Of a DNA stretch of 64,000 bases, positions 33,993 through 42,741 are shown piece by piece. Within the stretch, counting starts at the first letter, position 1. Every line of letters begins with the position of its first letter. Position numbers and translations under genes: made by a program. The DNA comes from Chitinophaga caseinilytica. Lineage in GTDB: Bacteria > Bacteroidota > Bacteroidia > Chitinophagales > Chitinophagaceae. The DNA lies in contig NZ_CP150096.1 in the NCBI RefSeq assembly GCF_038396765.1, positions 1,905,001 to 1,969,000 on the forward strand. The letters are read 5' to 3'. A model generated the notes under the pieces. That model saw only the letters and a program-made list of their open reading frames with translations, was not told where the DNA came from and did no database searches.

Positions 33993-35643
33993 ATGGACCG
34001 CAGATCGTTCCTCACACTCAACTCCCCCGCAAAGCCGCTCCAGCCAAAGCTGCCCGGACTTTCACCGGCATAGCGCCCTATTCAGGCCCCTGGGGCACCG
34101 CGCAGGTGGTGCATCTGCTGAAACGTGCCATGTTCGGCGCCGCGCCGGCAGACGTCAAGCACTTCGGCGCCATGAGCCTCAACCAGGCGGTGGATGCCCT
34201 GCTCGTGCCCAACGCCTCTGTTCCCACGCCCCCGTCAACAGCTACCAGACCGGCGGCTATGTAGACCCCACCGGCGTGGTTCCCGGAGCACCCTGGGTAA
34301 CGGCACCCGAAGGAGATGAAGACCTCAACGATCATCGGCGGTATAGTTACAAAGCCTGGTGGACCGGCCTCATGCTCAACCAGCAACGGTCTATCCACGA
34401 AAAAATGGTGCTGTTCTGGCATAACCACTTCGCCACCGAAACGCAAACCATCCAGGATGCCCGCTTCATGTACGCCCACAACGTTACCCTGCGCGCACAC
34501 GCCCTGGGGAACTTCAAAGCCCTCACCAAAGCGGTCACCATCGATCCCGGCATGCTCGTCTACCTCAACGGCTATCTCAACGAAGCCACCGCGGCCGACG
34601 AAAACTATGCCCGCGAGCTCCTCGAACTGTTCACCTGCGGCAAAGGCCCCGATTCCCTTTACCAGGAAGAAGACGTTCGCGCCATCGCACACGTGCTCAC
34701 CGGGTACAAGGTCGACAAAACCAACATCACCAGCTACTTCGATCCCACGAAACACGATTATCAGAATAAACAGTTCTCCAGCTGGTTCTCCAACAAGGTC
34801 ATCACCGGCAAAACCGGCCCCAACGGCACTACTGAGCTGGACGATCTGCTGACCATCATCTTCGCGCAGCATGAAGTGGCGAAATTCATCTGCCGCAAAC
34901 TCTACCAGTTTTTCATCTACTACGAAATCGACTCCGCCGCTGAAAACGACGTGATCTCCCCACTGGCCGATATTTTCCGTGCCGCCAATTACGATATCCG
35001 CCCGGTGCTTTCCGCACTTTTCAAAAGCGAACATTTCTACGATCCCGCGAATATGTCGTGCCTCATCAAAAGCCCGGTAGACTATACCGTAGGCATGTGC
35101 CGCGAGTTCGGCGTACAATTCGCACCGGCGTCCGACTACGCGAAGGCATACGCGCAATGGCGGTCCCTGCAATCGGCCGCAGGCAACCAGCAACAGAATA
35201 TCGGCGATCCGCCGGGCGTTTCCGGGTGGGATGCTTATTACCTCGCGCCCCAGTTCCATGAGCTGTGGATTAATACCGACACCCTGCCGAAACGGAACTT
35301 CCTCGCCGACCAGATGATCACCACCGGGTATATTTCCATGGGCCAGACGCTGCGCATCGATCCGCTCGTGTTCACGCAGCAGCTGCCAGACCCTTCCAAC
35401 CCCGTGCTGCTCATCAACGACGCCCTGGCGATCCTGTACCGGATGGATTTGTCTGACGCCATGAAAGCCTATCTCAAAAACGATATCCTTCTCAAGGGGC
35501 AGCAACAGGATTATTACTGGACGCAGGTCTGGAACATCTACATCTCCGACCCGTCTGACGCGATGAACAAAGCACTGGTCGTAGACATGCTGAAAGCCCT
35601 TTACAAAACCATCATGAACCTGTCAGAATATCACCTGGCCTGA
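33993..35643 (+). pseudogene. DUF1800 protein with two apparent frameshifts near the 5' end
   Basis: Begins MDRRSFLTLNS at ATG 33993, then shifts at the CCCCC run 34024-34028 into a frame reading GPWGTAQVVHLLKRAMFGA and SLNQAVDALL, and again at the CCCCC run 34229-34233 into the long frame from VNSYQTGGY to the end. One extra C at each run restores about 550 residues. Typical DUF1800 segments are HEKMVLFWHNHFATE, YARELLELFTCGKG and PPGVSGWDAYYLAP. Such proteins are paired with DUF1501 proteins and are probably exported; function unknown. Confidence 0.85.
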
Positions 35644-35662
35644 TCACGTTGAAAACCTAATT

Positions 35663-37240
35663 ATGAAACGCAGAGATTTCCTCCGATATACCGCCCCGGC
35701 AACTATCCTGCCCTCCTTTATCAACGGCTTTTCCATCAAGGCTTTTGCCGCGTCCCCGTTTCTGGCGGCGCTGGAAAAGACGGCGCTCGACAATGATCAC
35801 GTGTTGGTAATGATCCAGCTGAACGGGGGGAATGATGGATTGAACATGGTGATCCCGCTGGACCAGTACGGCAAATACAGCACCGCGCGCTCCAACATCG
35901 CCATCCCCGAAGGCAGCGTGCTGCGCCTCGCCGGACAGACCAAAACCGGCATCCATCCTTCCATGACCGGCATCCGGGATTTGTATAACGAAGGCCATGT
36001 GTCCATTATTCAGTCGGTCGGCTATCCTTCCCCGAACTTTTCCCACTTCCGCGCTACCGATATCTGGCTCACGGGCTCGGATGCGAACGTGGTGCTGGAA
36101 ACCGGTTGGGGCGGGCGTTTCCTCGATACCGAATACCCCGGCTACCCCACCGGTTTCCCGAACGCCGAAATGCCCGATCCGCCGGCGATCCAGATCGGAT
36201 CGATCGTTTCCCCCTCTTTCGTGGGGCAGGGCGGCAATTTCGGGATGGCGGTCACCAGCCCTACAGACTTCTACAACCTCCTCGAAAATATCGAAGAAAC
36301 CGTGCCCAACACCCGGGCCGGAAAAGAACTGAAATACATCCGCCAGATCCAGCGGCAAACCAACCGCTATGCAGACGTCATCAAGGCGGCGGCATCGAAA
36401 GTGACCAATCAGCGGACTTATCCGGACAATCACCTCGCCGCGCAGCTGAAGATCGTGGCAAGGCTGGTGGCCGGCGGGCTGAAGACCCGCCTGTACATGG
36501 TGGGCATCGGCGGTTTCGATACACACGCCAGCCAAACTAACAGCGGCGATACCACCACCGGTACCCACGCGCATCTGCTGGACATGGTGTCTTCCTCCAT
36601 CCACGCCTTCATGAAAGACCTGGAGCAGCAGAAGAAATCGCAGCGCGTGGTGGGGATGACGTTCTCCGAGTTTGGCAGAAGGATCAAATCCAACGGCAGT
36701 ATGGGTACCGACCACGGCAACTCCGCGCCCATGATCGTTTTCGGTGATTACGTGAACCAGCAGATACTGGGCAACAACCCGACCATGCCCGATGCGGCAT
36801 CGCCGGTAGACAATGTGCCCATGCAATACGATTTCCGTTCGGTGTACGCCTCATTGCTCGAACAGTGGTTCTGCGTTCCGTCTTCCGAACTGAACAAGAT
36901 CATGCTGAACAACTACCAGAGCCTGCCGCTCGTCAACGGGCTGGCCTGTAGCGTGGTGACGGGCATCCCCGGCGTGGGCGACGATGAAACGCTCATCACG
37001 AATTATCCCAATCCTTTCTCCACCAAAACGATACTCAGCTACAAAACCCGCGGCGGGCATACGCTGATCCAGGTGTTCGACACTATGGGCAGGCTGATCG
37101 CCAAGCCGGTAGACCGGCAGCATGCCGCAGGCACATACACCCATACGTTCGACGGGGAACAGCTTCCGTCCGGGATGTATTACGTGCGCTTCCAGAATGG
37201 TGCGGCCCAGCAGGTGCGCACCATGATGAAAGTCCGTTAA
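35663..37240 (+). CDS. DUF1501 protein with type IX secretion sorting domain
   Basis: A 525-residue protein. The N-terminus MKRRDFLRYTAPATILPSF has the twin-arginine signal pattern. The body is a DUF1501 domain, related to sulfatase/phosphatase folds (LVMIQLNGGNDGLNMVIPLD, GGFDTHASQTN, TFSEFGRRIKSNGSMGTDHG). The last 75 residues (NYPNPFSTKTILSYKTRGG, GMYYVRFQNG) form a type IX sorting domain, so the product should be exported and delivered to the surface. It follows the DUF1800 gene by 19 bases. Confidence 0.92.
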   Translation: MKRRDFLRYTAPATILPSFINGFSIKAFAASPFLAALEKTALDNDHVLVMIQLNGGNDGLNMVIPLDQYGKYSTARSNIAIPEGSVLRLAGQTKTGIHPSMTGIRDLYNEGHVSIIQSVGYPSPNFSHFRATDIWLTGSDANVVLETGWGGRFLDTEYPGYPTGFPNAEMPDPPAIQIGSIVSPSFVGQGGNFGMAVTSPTDFYNLLENIEETVPNTRAGKELKYIRQIQRQTNRYADVIKAAASKVTNQRTYPDNHLAAQLKIVARLVAGGLKTRLYMVGIGGFDTHASQTNSGDTTTGTHAHLLDMVSSSIHAFMKDLEQQKKSQRVVGMTFSEFGRRIKSNGSMGTDHGNSAPMIVFGDYVNQQILGNNPTMPDAASPVDNVPMQYDFRSVYASLLEQWFCVPSSELNKIMLNNYQSLPLVNGLACSVVTGIPGVGDDETLITNYPNPFSTKTILSYKTRGGHTLIQVFDTMGRLIAKPVDRQHAAGTYTHTFDGEQLPSGMYYVRFQNGAAQQVRTMMKVR

Positions 37241-37243
37241 TCA

Positions 37244-37258
37244 TGCAACAATGTTGCA
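37244..37258. promoter_or_regulatory. Operator of the zinc-linked receptor operon
   Basis: TGCAACAATGTTGCA is a perfect 7-1-7 inverted repeat. It contains the TTG (37254-37256) that serves as -33 element 18 bases before TATCTTTG (37275-37282), so a bound protein would block the promoter. Two near-identical sites lie before the convergent gene at 40750-41955. Confidence 0.75.
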
Positions 37259-37274
37259 ATTGTGAGAAAAAGGC

Positions 37275-37282
37275 TATCTTTG
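37275..37282 (+). promoter_or_regulatory. -7 promoter element of the zinc-linked receptor operon
   Basis: TATCTTTG, a full match to TAnnTTTG, 19 bases before the TTG start at 37302 and 18 bases after the -33 TTG inside the operator. Confidence 0.75.
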
Positions 37283-37301
37283 GCGGGATAAACCGGGTAC
37301 A

Positions 37302-37637
37302 TTGAAACAGCGTTTGCTACAAATCAGCGTTTTTCTCCTCCTGGGCGTCTTCAGTATTTACCTGACGCCCCGGGAGTACCTGCACCATTTTTCCGGCCAC
37401 GAGGATACGGTAGACGAGCCTGCCTGCAGTGCCATTTACGCGCACGGGCCGGTTATTTCCACCGTTCACCAGCACTGCGACTGGTTGCACAGCGCCATGG
37501 AGTCTTTTCTCCCGGAGCATAGCGTGCACCTGGCTTCGGTGCCTTTTATCTTCGCCGAGCTGCCATCCGCGCAGCCCGTTCCCGTACCGGTAGCCCCGGT
37601 GCTCTATTGCTCGCTCAGGGCACCTCCGGCCGCTTAA
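37302..37637 (+). CDS. Small His-rich membrane or exported protein in the zinc-linked operon
   Basis: 111 residues from a TTG start. An N-terminal hydrophobic segment (LLQISVFLLLGVFSIYL) is followed by a short extracytoplasmic part rich in His and Cys (EYLHHFSGHEDT, VHQHCDWLHS, EHSVHLAS), consistent with metal binding. I do not recognise a named family. It is the first gene after the operator and promoter at 37244-37282 and lies 70 bases before the TonB receptor, so it is probably part of the same metal-responsive unit. Confidence 0.7.
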   Translation: MKQRLLQISVFLLLGVFSIYLTPREYLHHFSGHEDTVDEPACSAIYAHGPVISTVHQHCDWLHSAMESFLPEHSVHLASVPFIFAELPSAQPVPVPVAPVLYCSLRAPPAA

Positions 37638-37707
37638 CCCCTTCATCCTCCCACATCGCATTTATCACCGGCAGTATTGCTTACTGCCCCCGACGTATTG
37701 TAACCAG

Positions 37708-40065
37708 ATGAGAAACTTGAGATTACGCGCATGGCTGTGCGGGCTCCTCGCATTTGCGTGGACGGCACCGGCGATGGCACAATGCACCATCCGCATCGGC
37801 GGATCGGTCACCGACAGCGAAACGAAGAAACCGCTGTCCGGCGCCACCATCGTCGTGAAAGAAAACGGCCACATCGCGAAGAGCAACGAAAAAGGTCAAT
37901 TCACCATAGACGGGCTTTGCCCCGGAAATTATACCGTTCACATCAGTCATATCGGTTGTTTGCCGGTGGAGCTTTCCTGGCAGGTGAGTGGCGACGAGCG
38001 GCGGAACATCGAGCTGCCGCACAGCGTTACCCAATTGCAGGAAGTCGCCATAACGGGCCATGCCGCCAAGGAAGTGACCACCGCGCCGGTGGAATCGCTC
38101 AGCGGCCGGGAGCTGGAAAAAACCAGGGGCCTCACCCTCGGCGAAGCCCTCAAGCGGGTGAACGGCGTAACCGCCATGACCACCGGGCCCAATGTTTCCA
38201 AACCCGTCATCAACGGCCTGCACAGCAACCGCGTGCTCGTCCTCAACAACGGCATCCGCCAGGAAGGCCAGCAGTGGGGATCGGAACACGCGCCGGAAGT
38301 GGACCCCTTCCTCGCCAATAAGCTCGTGGTCGTGAAAGGCGCCGGCGCACTCCGTTATGGTGGCGACGCCATCGGCGGCGTGGTGCTCGTGGAACCGCGG
38401 GCGCTGCCCGTGAAGCCGGGCTTGTCGGGCGAGGTGAATATGTCCGCCTTTTCCAACAACCGCCTGGGTGCGCTGAGCGCCATCATCGAGCAACAGGTGC
38501 CCGCGGTACCGGGGCTCAGCTGGCGGTTGCAAGGGACCCTCCGCAAAGGGGGCAACACCAGAACGCCCGGCTATTGGCTCGATAATACCGGCGTGGAAGA
38601 ATACAACTTCTCCGCAGCCGCAGGGTATAAAAAGAAGAACTATGGATTGGAGCTTTTCTATTCGCAGTTCAATACCAACCTCGGCGTTTTCGAAGGCGCC
38701 CACATCGGGAACCGTACCGACCTGGAACAGGCCATCAAACAGGGCCGTCCGCTGGCGCAATACACGGAAGGCTTCTCCTACAACATCGACCGGCCGTACC
38801 AGCACGTAGCACACGAACTGTTCAAGGTGAAAGGATATGTGAACACGGGGAACGCCGGGAAACTGAACCTCGTGGTGTCGCGGCAGTTCAACGAGCGCGA
38901 AGAACTGGATTACAATTCCGCACTTTCCGTGAACCGGATGAACCTCTTCCTCACTACGTGGACGGGCGAGCTGCTCTGGGACCACAAATCCTGGAACGGC
39001 CTGCGCGGCACCATCGGCGCCAGTGGCATGTATCAGAAGAACAGCTATCAGCGCAGGCTTTTCATACCCAATTATGAAAGCCGCCAGTGGGGCCTGTTCT
39101 GGACGGAAAAATGGGAAAGCGCCGACAATAAATGGCTGTTCGAAGGCGGTGTGCGGTACGATAACAAGGAGTACTATAACATCAACGACAATACGAACGA
39201 TATCGCCTATGAAACACAGACGTACGGCAGCTTTTCCGGATCGGTGGGCGCGCAGTTCCGCATGACCGACAACTTCCACGCATCGGTGAATTACGCGCGG
39301 GCATGGCGGCCGGCGGGTGTGAACGAGCTCTATGCATACGGGCTGCATCACGGTACCGGTACGTTCGAACTGGGAAATGCGGCGCTGAAAGCCGAAGCCG
39401 CCAACAAGTTCAACCTCGGGCTGCACTACGATCTGGGCGATAAACTGGAAGCCGATGTGAACCTGTATTACAACAAGTTTTCCAACTTCATCTTCCTGCA
39501 GCCGACAGATAGTATCGTGGTGTCGATACGCGGATCGTTCCCGTTCATGTATTACACCAGCGCCGATGCCACCACCAAAGGAATGGACGCCCAGTTGCGC
39601 TGGCGCTTCCTTCCCAAATGGCAACTCACCACGAAAGCATCCGTGCTTCGCGCCTGGAACGAGGATATCAACGATTGGCTCATCAGCATGCCTTCCGACC
39701 GTTTCGAACATGAGATCAGTTTCTTCCCTGGCAACACCAAGCGCCTGAAAGACAACTATTTCGCCATCAGCATGCAGAACGTGACGAAGCAAACGCGCAT
39801 TCCTGCCGATCCGAAAAATCCATTCAATCCAGCCGGGCAAGACCTCATCCCGCCGCCAGACGCGTATAATCTGCTCAACCTGGAAGCCGGCAGCACCGTG
39901 CATTTCGGCAGGCAACCCCTGTCTGTCATCCTCGGCGCTACCAATATCCTCAACACCCGTTACCGCGACTACATGAACCTCTTCCGGTATTATGCAGACG
40001 AGCCGGGTGCCAACGTTTACCTTAAACTCAAACTGCCGCTCATTTTCGGCAAAAAATCCTCCTGA
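37708..40065 (+). CDS. ZnuD-like TonB-dependent receptor, probable zinc uptake
   Basis: A 785-residue outer-membrane receptor. After the signal peptide come a carboxypeptidase-regulatory-like domain (IGGSVTDSETKKPLSGATIVV), plug (TLGEALKRVNGVTAMTTGPNVS, NNGIRQEGQQWGSEHAPEVDP, GAGALRYGGDAIGGVV) and beta-barrel. The segment VNELYAYGLHHGTGTFELGN resembles the corresponding region of ZnuD-type zinc receptors. There is no STN domain, so it is not coupled to a sigma factor. Neighbouring His-rich genes and the shared operator support zinc; another metal such as copper or nickel is possible. Confidence 0.85.
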   Translation: MRNLRLRAWLCGLLAFAWTAPAMAQCTIRIGGSVTDSETKKPLSGATIVVKENGHIAKSNEKGQFTIDGLCPGNYTVHISHIGCLPVELSWQVSGDERRNIELPHSVTQLQEVAITGHAAKEVTTAPVESLSGRELEKTRGLTLGEALKRVNGVTAMTTGPNVSKPVINGLHSNRVLVLNNGIRQEGQQWGSEHAPEVDPFLANKLVVVKGAGALRYGGDAIGGVVLVEPRALPVKPGLSGEVNMSAFSNNRLGALSAIIEQQVPAVPGLSWRLQGTLRKGGNTRTPGYWLDNTGVEEYNFSAAAGYKKKNYGLELFYSQFNTNLGVFEGAHIGNRTDLEQAIKQGRPLAQYTEGFSYNIDRPYQHVAHELFKVKGYVNTGNAGKLNLVVSRQFNEREELDYNSALSVNRMNLFLTTWTGELLWDHKSWNGLRGTIGASGMYQKNSYQRRLFIPNYESRQWGLFWTEKWESADNKWLFEGGVRYDNKEYYNINDNTNDIAYETQTYGSFSGSVGAQFRMTDNFHASVNYARAWRPAGVNELYAYGLHHGTGTFELGNAALKAEAANKFNLGLHYDLGDKLEADVNLYYNKFSNFIFLQPTDSIVVSIRGSFPFMYYTSADATTKGMDAQLRWRFLPKWQLTTKASVLRAWNEDINDWLISMPSDRFEHEISFFPGNTKRLKDNYFAISMQNVTKQTRIPADPKNPFNPAGQDLIPPPDAYNLLNLEAGSTVHFGRQPLSVILGATNILNTRYRDYMNLFRYYADEPGANVYLKLKLPLIFGKKSS

Positions 40066-40071
40066 TCCATC

Positions 40072-40674
40072 ATGAAAAAAATATTCACTTCCCGCAACTA
40101 TATCGCATTTTTCGCCGCTGCCGCCGTGCTCGCATTTTCCGCCTGCAAAAAGGAGAAACACGACGATCATGAGCATGAGCACGAAAACGAGAACGAAGAG
40201 ATCACCACCGTGAAGCTCACCTTCACCAATGCCGCCACGCCGGCGGAAAAAGTGATCGCCACCTGGAAAGACATGGACGGCACCGGTGGCGCCGCGCCGC
40301 AGATCACGCCCATCAACCTGAAAGCCAACACCGCTTACCTGCTGGCCACCGAACTGCTCGACGAGCGCAAGAACCCGGCAGATAACGTGACCGAAGAAAT
40401 CGAAAAAGAGTCCGCCGAACATCGCATCTTCCACCTGTTTTTCGTGAACGCCAACGCGCAGGTGACCGATTCGGTTACCACCGCCGCAACGGTTACGCCG
40501 CTGGATAAAGACGTGAAGAACCTTCCGGTCGGCCTCCAGGTGCATGTGGCCACCAAAGCGGGTTTCAAAGGTTATTTCCGCATGGTGGTGCGCCACCAGC
40601 CCATCGGGAAAGACGGTACCTACGGCCCCGGCAGCTCCGATGCACAGGCAGAATTCCCGATCGAGATCAAGTAA
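40072..40674 (+). CDS. Lipoprotein with His/Glu-rich metal-binding stretch
   Basis: 200 residues. A lipoprotein signal (IAFFAAAAVLAFSAC) is followed by KKEKHDDHEHEHENENEEI, a likely metal-binding loop. The rest is a beta-rich domain (VKLTFTNAATPAEKVIATWKD, LPVGLQVHVATKAGFKGYFRM) of no certain family. It begins 6 bases after the receptor stop, so it is translated from the same mRNA and may pass metal to or from the receptor. Ends at a bidirectional terminator. Confidence 0.8.
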   Translation: MKKIFTSRNYIAFFAAAAVLAFSACKKEKHDDHEHEHENENEEITTVKLTFTNAATPAEKVIATWKDMDGTGGAAPQITPINLKANTAYLLATELLDERKNPADNVTEEIEKESAEHRIFHLFFVNANAQVTDSVTTAATVTPLDKDVKNLPVGLQVHVATKAGFKGYFRMVVRHQPIGKDGTYGPGSSDAQAEFPIEIK

Positions 40675-40697
40675 AAATAGTCGTGACAGGCAAAAGG

Positions 40698-40730
40698 AAA
40701 GGGGGACTGGCAATTGCTGGTCCCCCTTCT
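40698..40730. terminator. Bidirectional terminator between the two convergent zinc-linked units
   Basis: GGGGGAC (40701-40707) pairs with GTCCCCC (40720-40726), flanked by A-rich and T-rich sequence. It lies between the lipoprotein stop and the end of the minus-strand propeller gene. Confidence 0.75.
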
Positions 40731-40749
40731 GATGTATACGATGGCTGGT

Positions 40750-41955
40750 TTAATGGTCTCCGGCTTCGAGCCCTTCCTGGTCGCCGGCTACGATGAGCTT
40801 GAACGGTTTCCCTCCTACGGGGATGCTCGCCGTTTGCTGCAGCGTGGCCAGATCGAGCATGCGTATCGCCCCTGCAGCCTGGTCGGTAATGTAAAGCGCG
40901 CGGCGCGATACGGCGAAATACGGCTTCTGCGCGGCGGTGGCGCCTGCGGGGATGGCCGTGGTGATCTTCCCTTCTTTTTTGAGTTGGGTGGTCACTGCAT
41001 CGAAGATTTTCAACGTTCCGTCTGTAAGCAGTACGTAGAGGTTTTTGCCGTCGCTGTCGAGAAGATATTGATGGATGTTGTTATCGTTTTTGAGGACTTC
41101 CGTGATTTGTTTGCTGGCGGGATCGATCTTGAAAAGCCCCAGTGAAACGTACCCGAAGAAATGCGGCAGCGCCTTGTTGCCCAATACCGTCCCGATCCAC
41201 GCGGTTCCGAAGCTGGAAGGATAGGGGATGAGCGATTGCTCGCCGGTCTGCGACACGATGAGGATGCCGTCTGCACTGCCGAACGCGGCCAGCTTGCCGT
41301 TGCCCGCATCGCCATGGATCCCTTTGGTGGCGATTTTCGTTTCATGCAGCGTTTTCCCGAACCGGTCGATGATCTTCACTTTTTCCGGCAATGTCCCGGA
41401 AACGGACCCGTCTTTCTGTGTTACGGCGATGGTGAAATCATCGAAGATGACCATGGCGCCATGGTGCGGTTGCGCAACGGGGAGAATGGTGCCGCCATCG
41501 CCGTCGAGGTCGCCGTCTTTGAAGAGGCTGAGCGAACCGGTGCCGTCGTTGAAGACCGCGTTCAGGCCGGCATGACCGAAGAAATGTGTGGGCCCGGCTT
41601 CGGAGAATTTGACCGGCGACATTTCCGCTTTATGGATGTGCAGATGCCCACCGTGTTTTTCCACGCCCGTGTTGAAGAATTCCACTTTCCCCGCCGCGCG
41701 GCTGATGATGGTGGCGAACTGGCCCGTGCTGGTGGCGTACAGCGACGGCTGGGCAGACGTGACGGGATAGTTTACGGCGGTTTTCTTTAGTGGGTCGATC
41801 ACTGAAATCCGCGCCTGATCTACATCGCTGACGATCAGGCGGAGAAAGGTGGCTTCCGGTTTGGAGGGTTCTTCAGGAACGGCAGGTTTGTCGTTTTTCC
41901 GGCAGGCAGCCAGGAACAATCCGGCGAAAATGGCCGGGAGAAGGAGTTTTTTCAT
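40750..41955 (-). CDS. AztD-like beta-propeller lipoprotein, probable zinc chaperone
   Basis: 401 residues from the ATG at 41955, which directly starts a lipoprotein signal (MKKLLLPAIFAGLFLAAC). The body is a repeated beta-propeller-like sequence (VSDVDQARISVIDPL, IHQYLLDSDGKNLYVLLTDG, ALYITDQAAGAIRMLDL). His clusters HGGHLHIH, GPTHFFGHAG and QPHHGAM resemble the zinc sites of AztD metallochaperones. AztD normally serves an ABC importer; none is visible here. Its promoter carries two copies of the operator found before the receptor operon. Confidence 0.78.
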   Translation of the reverse strand: MKKLLLPAIFAGLFLAACRKNDKPAVPEEPSKPEATFLRLIVSDVDQARISVIDPLKKTAVNYPVTSAQPSLYATSTGQFATIISRAAGKVEFFNTGVEKHGGHLHIHKAEMSPVKFSEAGPTHFFGHAGLNAVFNDGTGSLSLFKDGDLDGDGGTILPVAQPHHGAMVIFDDFTIAVTQKDGSVSGTLPEKVKIIDRFGKTLHETKIATKGIHGDAGNGKLAAFGSADGILIVSQTGEQSLIPYPSSFGTAWIGTVLGNKALPHFFGYVSLGLFKIDPASKQITEVLKNDNNIHQYLLDSDGKNLYVLLTDGTLKIFDAVTTQLKKEGKITTAIPAGATAAQKPYFAVSRRALYITDQAAGAIRMLDLATLQQTASIPVGGKPFKLIVAGDQEGLEAGDH

Positions 41956-41971
41956 GTTAGGCTTATTAAAG

Positions 41972-42013
41972 TGCAACAAAGTTGCAAATCTATAAAAATG
42001 CATCAATGTTGCA
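41972..42013 (-). promoter_or_regulatory. Promoter and twin operators of the AztD-like gene
   Basis: TGCAACAAAGTTGCA (41972-41986) and TGCATCAATGTTGCA (41999-42013) each differ at one position from the perfect site at 37244-37258; their centres are 27 bases apart. On the minus strand TTG (42014-42012), a 19-base spacer, then TAGATTTG (41992-41985) form the promoter. One site covers the -33 box and the other touches the -7 box. Confidence 0.75.
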
Positions 42014-42230
42014 AATTAATGGAGCGATTTATTGAAAACGATTTTCGGGGTGATAAGTAAGTCGCGCGGGGCGTGTGTTACAAGCAGTCGTGTGAGAAAA
42101 AAATGGGGTGTAATGAAAATGATAAGATATATTTGAGGATGGATGGATTTCCGTCCGATTTACTGGAATAAAACATCATTCAACATACTAAAGATGATCT
42201 GACATACTGCTCAGATTTTGGATGAAAAGC
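42014..42230. other. Gene-free stretch upstream of the AztD-like gene
   Basis: About 215 AT-rich bases with no open reading frame of note. Apart from the promoter at its left edge and the DUF983 terminator at its right edge, I see nothing in it. Confidence 0.4.
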
Positions 42231-42256
42231 AAAAAAGGGCCGTTTTCACGGCCCTT
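42231..42256 (-). terminator. Rho-independent terminator of the DUF983 gene
   Basis: AAGGGCCG (42235-42242) pairs with CGGCCCTT (42249-42256); on the minus strand it is followed by T-rich sequence (A6 at 42231-42236). It lies 24 bases after the DUF983 stop. Confidence 0.8.
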
Positions 42257-42279
42257 GTGTATTAATAAGGAATTAATAA

Positions 42280-42717
42280 TCAGTGAGAATGATCGTGCCC
42301 GTGCCCGGGATCGGGGAGTTGGGCGGTATCTTCGTCGTAATACACGAAGAAGTAGAGGTAGATGACGCGGGAAATGCGCATCAGCCAGGGTTGCAGCACG
42401 ATGAGGATTACGCCGTTAATGCCGAGCCACCAGTACATGCTGTTATCGTCCCAGCTCATGCCGAAGAAAAACCAGTACCAGATGAGGTTGAAGACAGACA
42501 GGGCGATGCCGAGGGCGTAGCTCACATATCCCGTCCCGAACCAGAAACCGGTTTCGAGTTCGTATTTCTGATTGCACACGGGGCATCTGTCGTACATTTC
42601 GAAGATTTTCGAGAAGCGCAGCTGGAAGGGATTTTTGTTCTTGAACATATCGCCTCTCCGGCAGTGCGGGCATTTCATCTTCAGCATGCTGAGAAAATAA
42701 TTCGGTCTGTTGCTCAT
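42280..42717 (-). CDS. DUF983 membrane protein with zinc-ribbon motif
   Basis: 145 residues from the ATG at 42717. Two Cys pairs (CPHCRRGDMF and CPVCNQKYE) form a zinc-ribbon-like element. Two to three membrane segments follow (YALGIALSVFNLIWYWFFFG, WLGINGVILIVLQPW), then a His-rich tail HGHDHSH that may bind metal. The function of DUF983 is unknown. A -7 box ends only 6 bases before the start, so the mRNA may be nearly leaderless. It lies 24 bases after the ABC transporter stop. Confidence 0.88.
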   Translation of the reverse strand: MSNRPNYFLSMLKMKCPHCRRGDMFKNKNPFQLRFSKIFEMYDRCPVCNQKYELETGFWFGTGYVSYALGIALSVFNLIWYWFFFGMSWDDNSMYWWLGINGVILIVLQPWLMRISRVIYLYFFVYYDEDTAQLPDPGHGHDHSH

Positions 42718-42741
42718 GGTGTGCAAAAATACGATTTAATT

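Noticed and set aside
37723..40713. A 996-codon open frame on the minus strand opposite the zinc-linked receptor
   Set aside because: It mirrors the codon structure of the receptor and lipoprotein genes, has an odd composition and no recognisable domain. Such long antisense frames also occur opposite pheT, dnaB, MATE, the ABC exporter and the EF-G gene.
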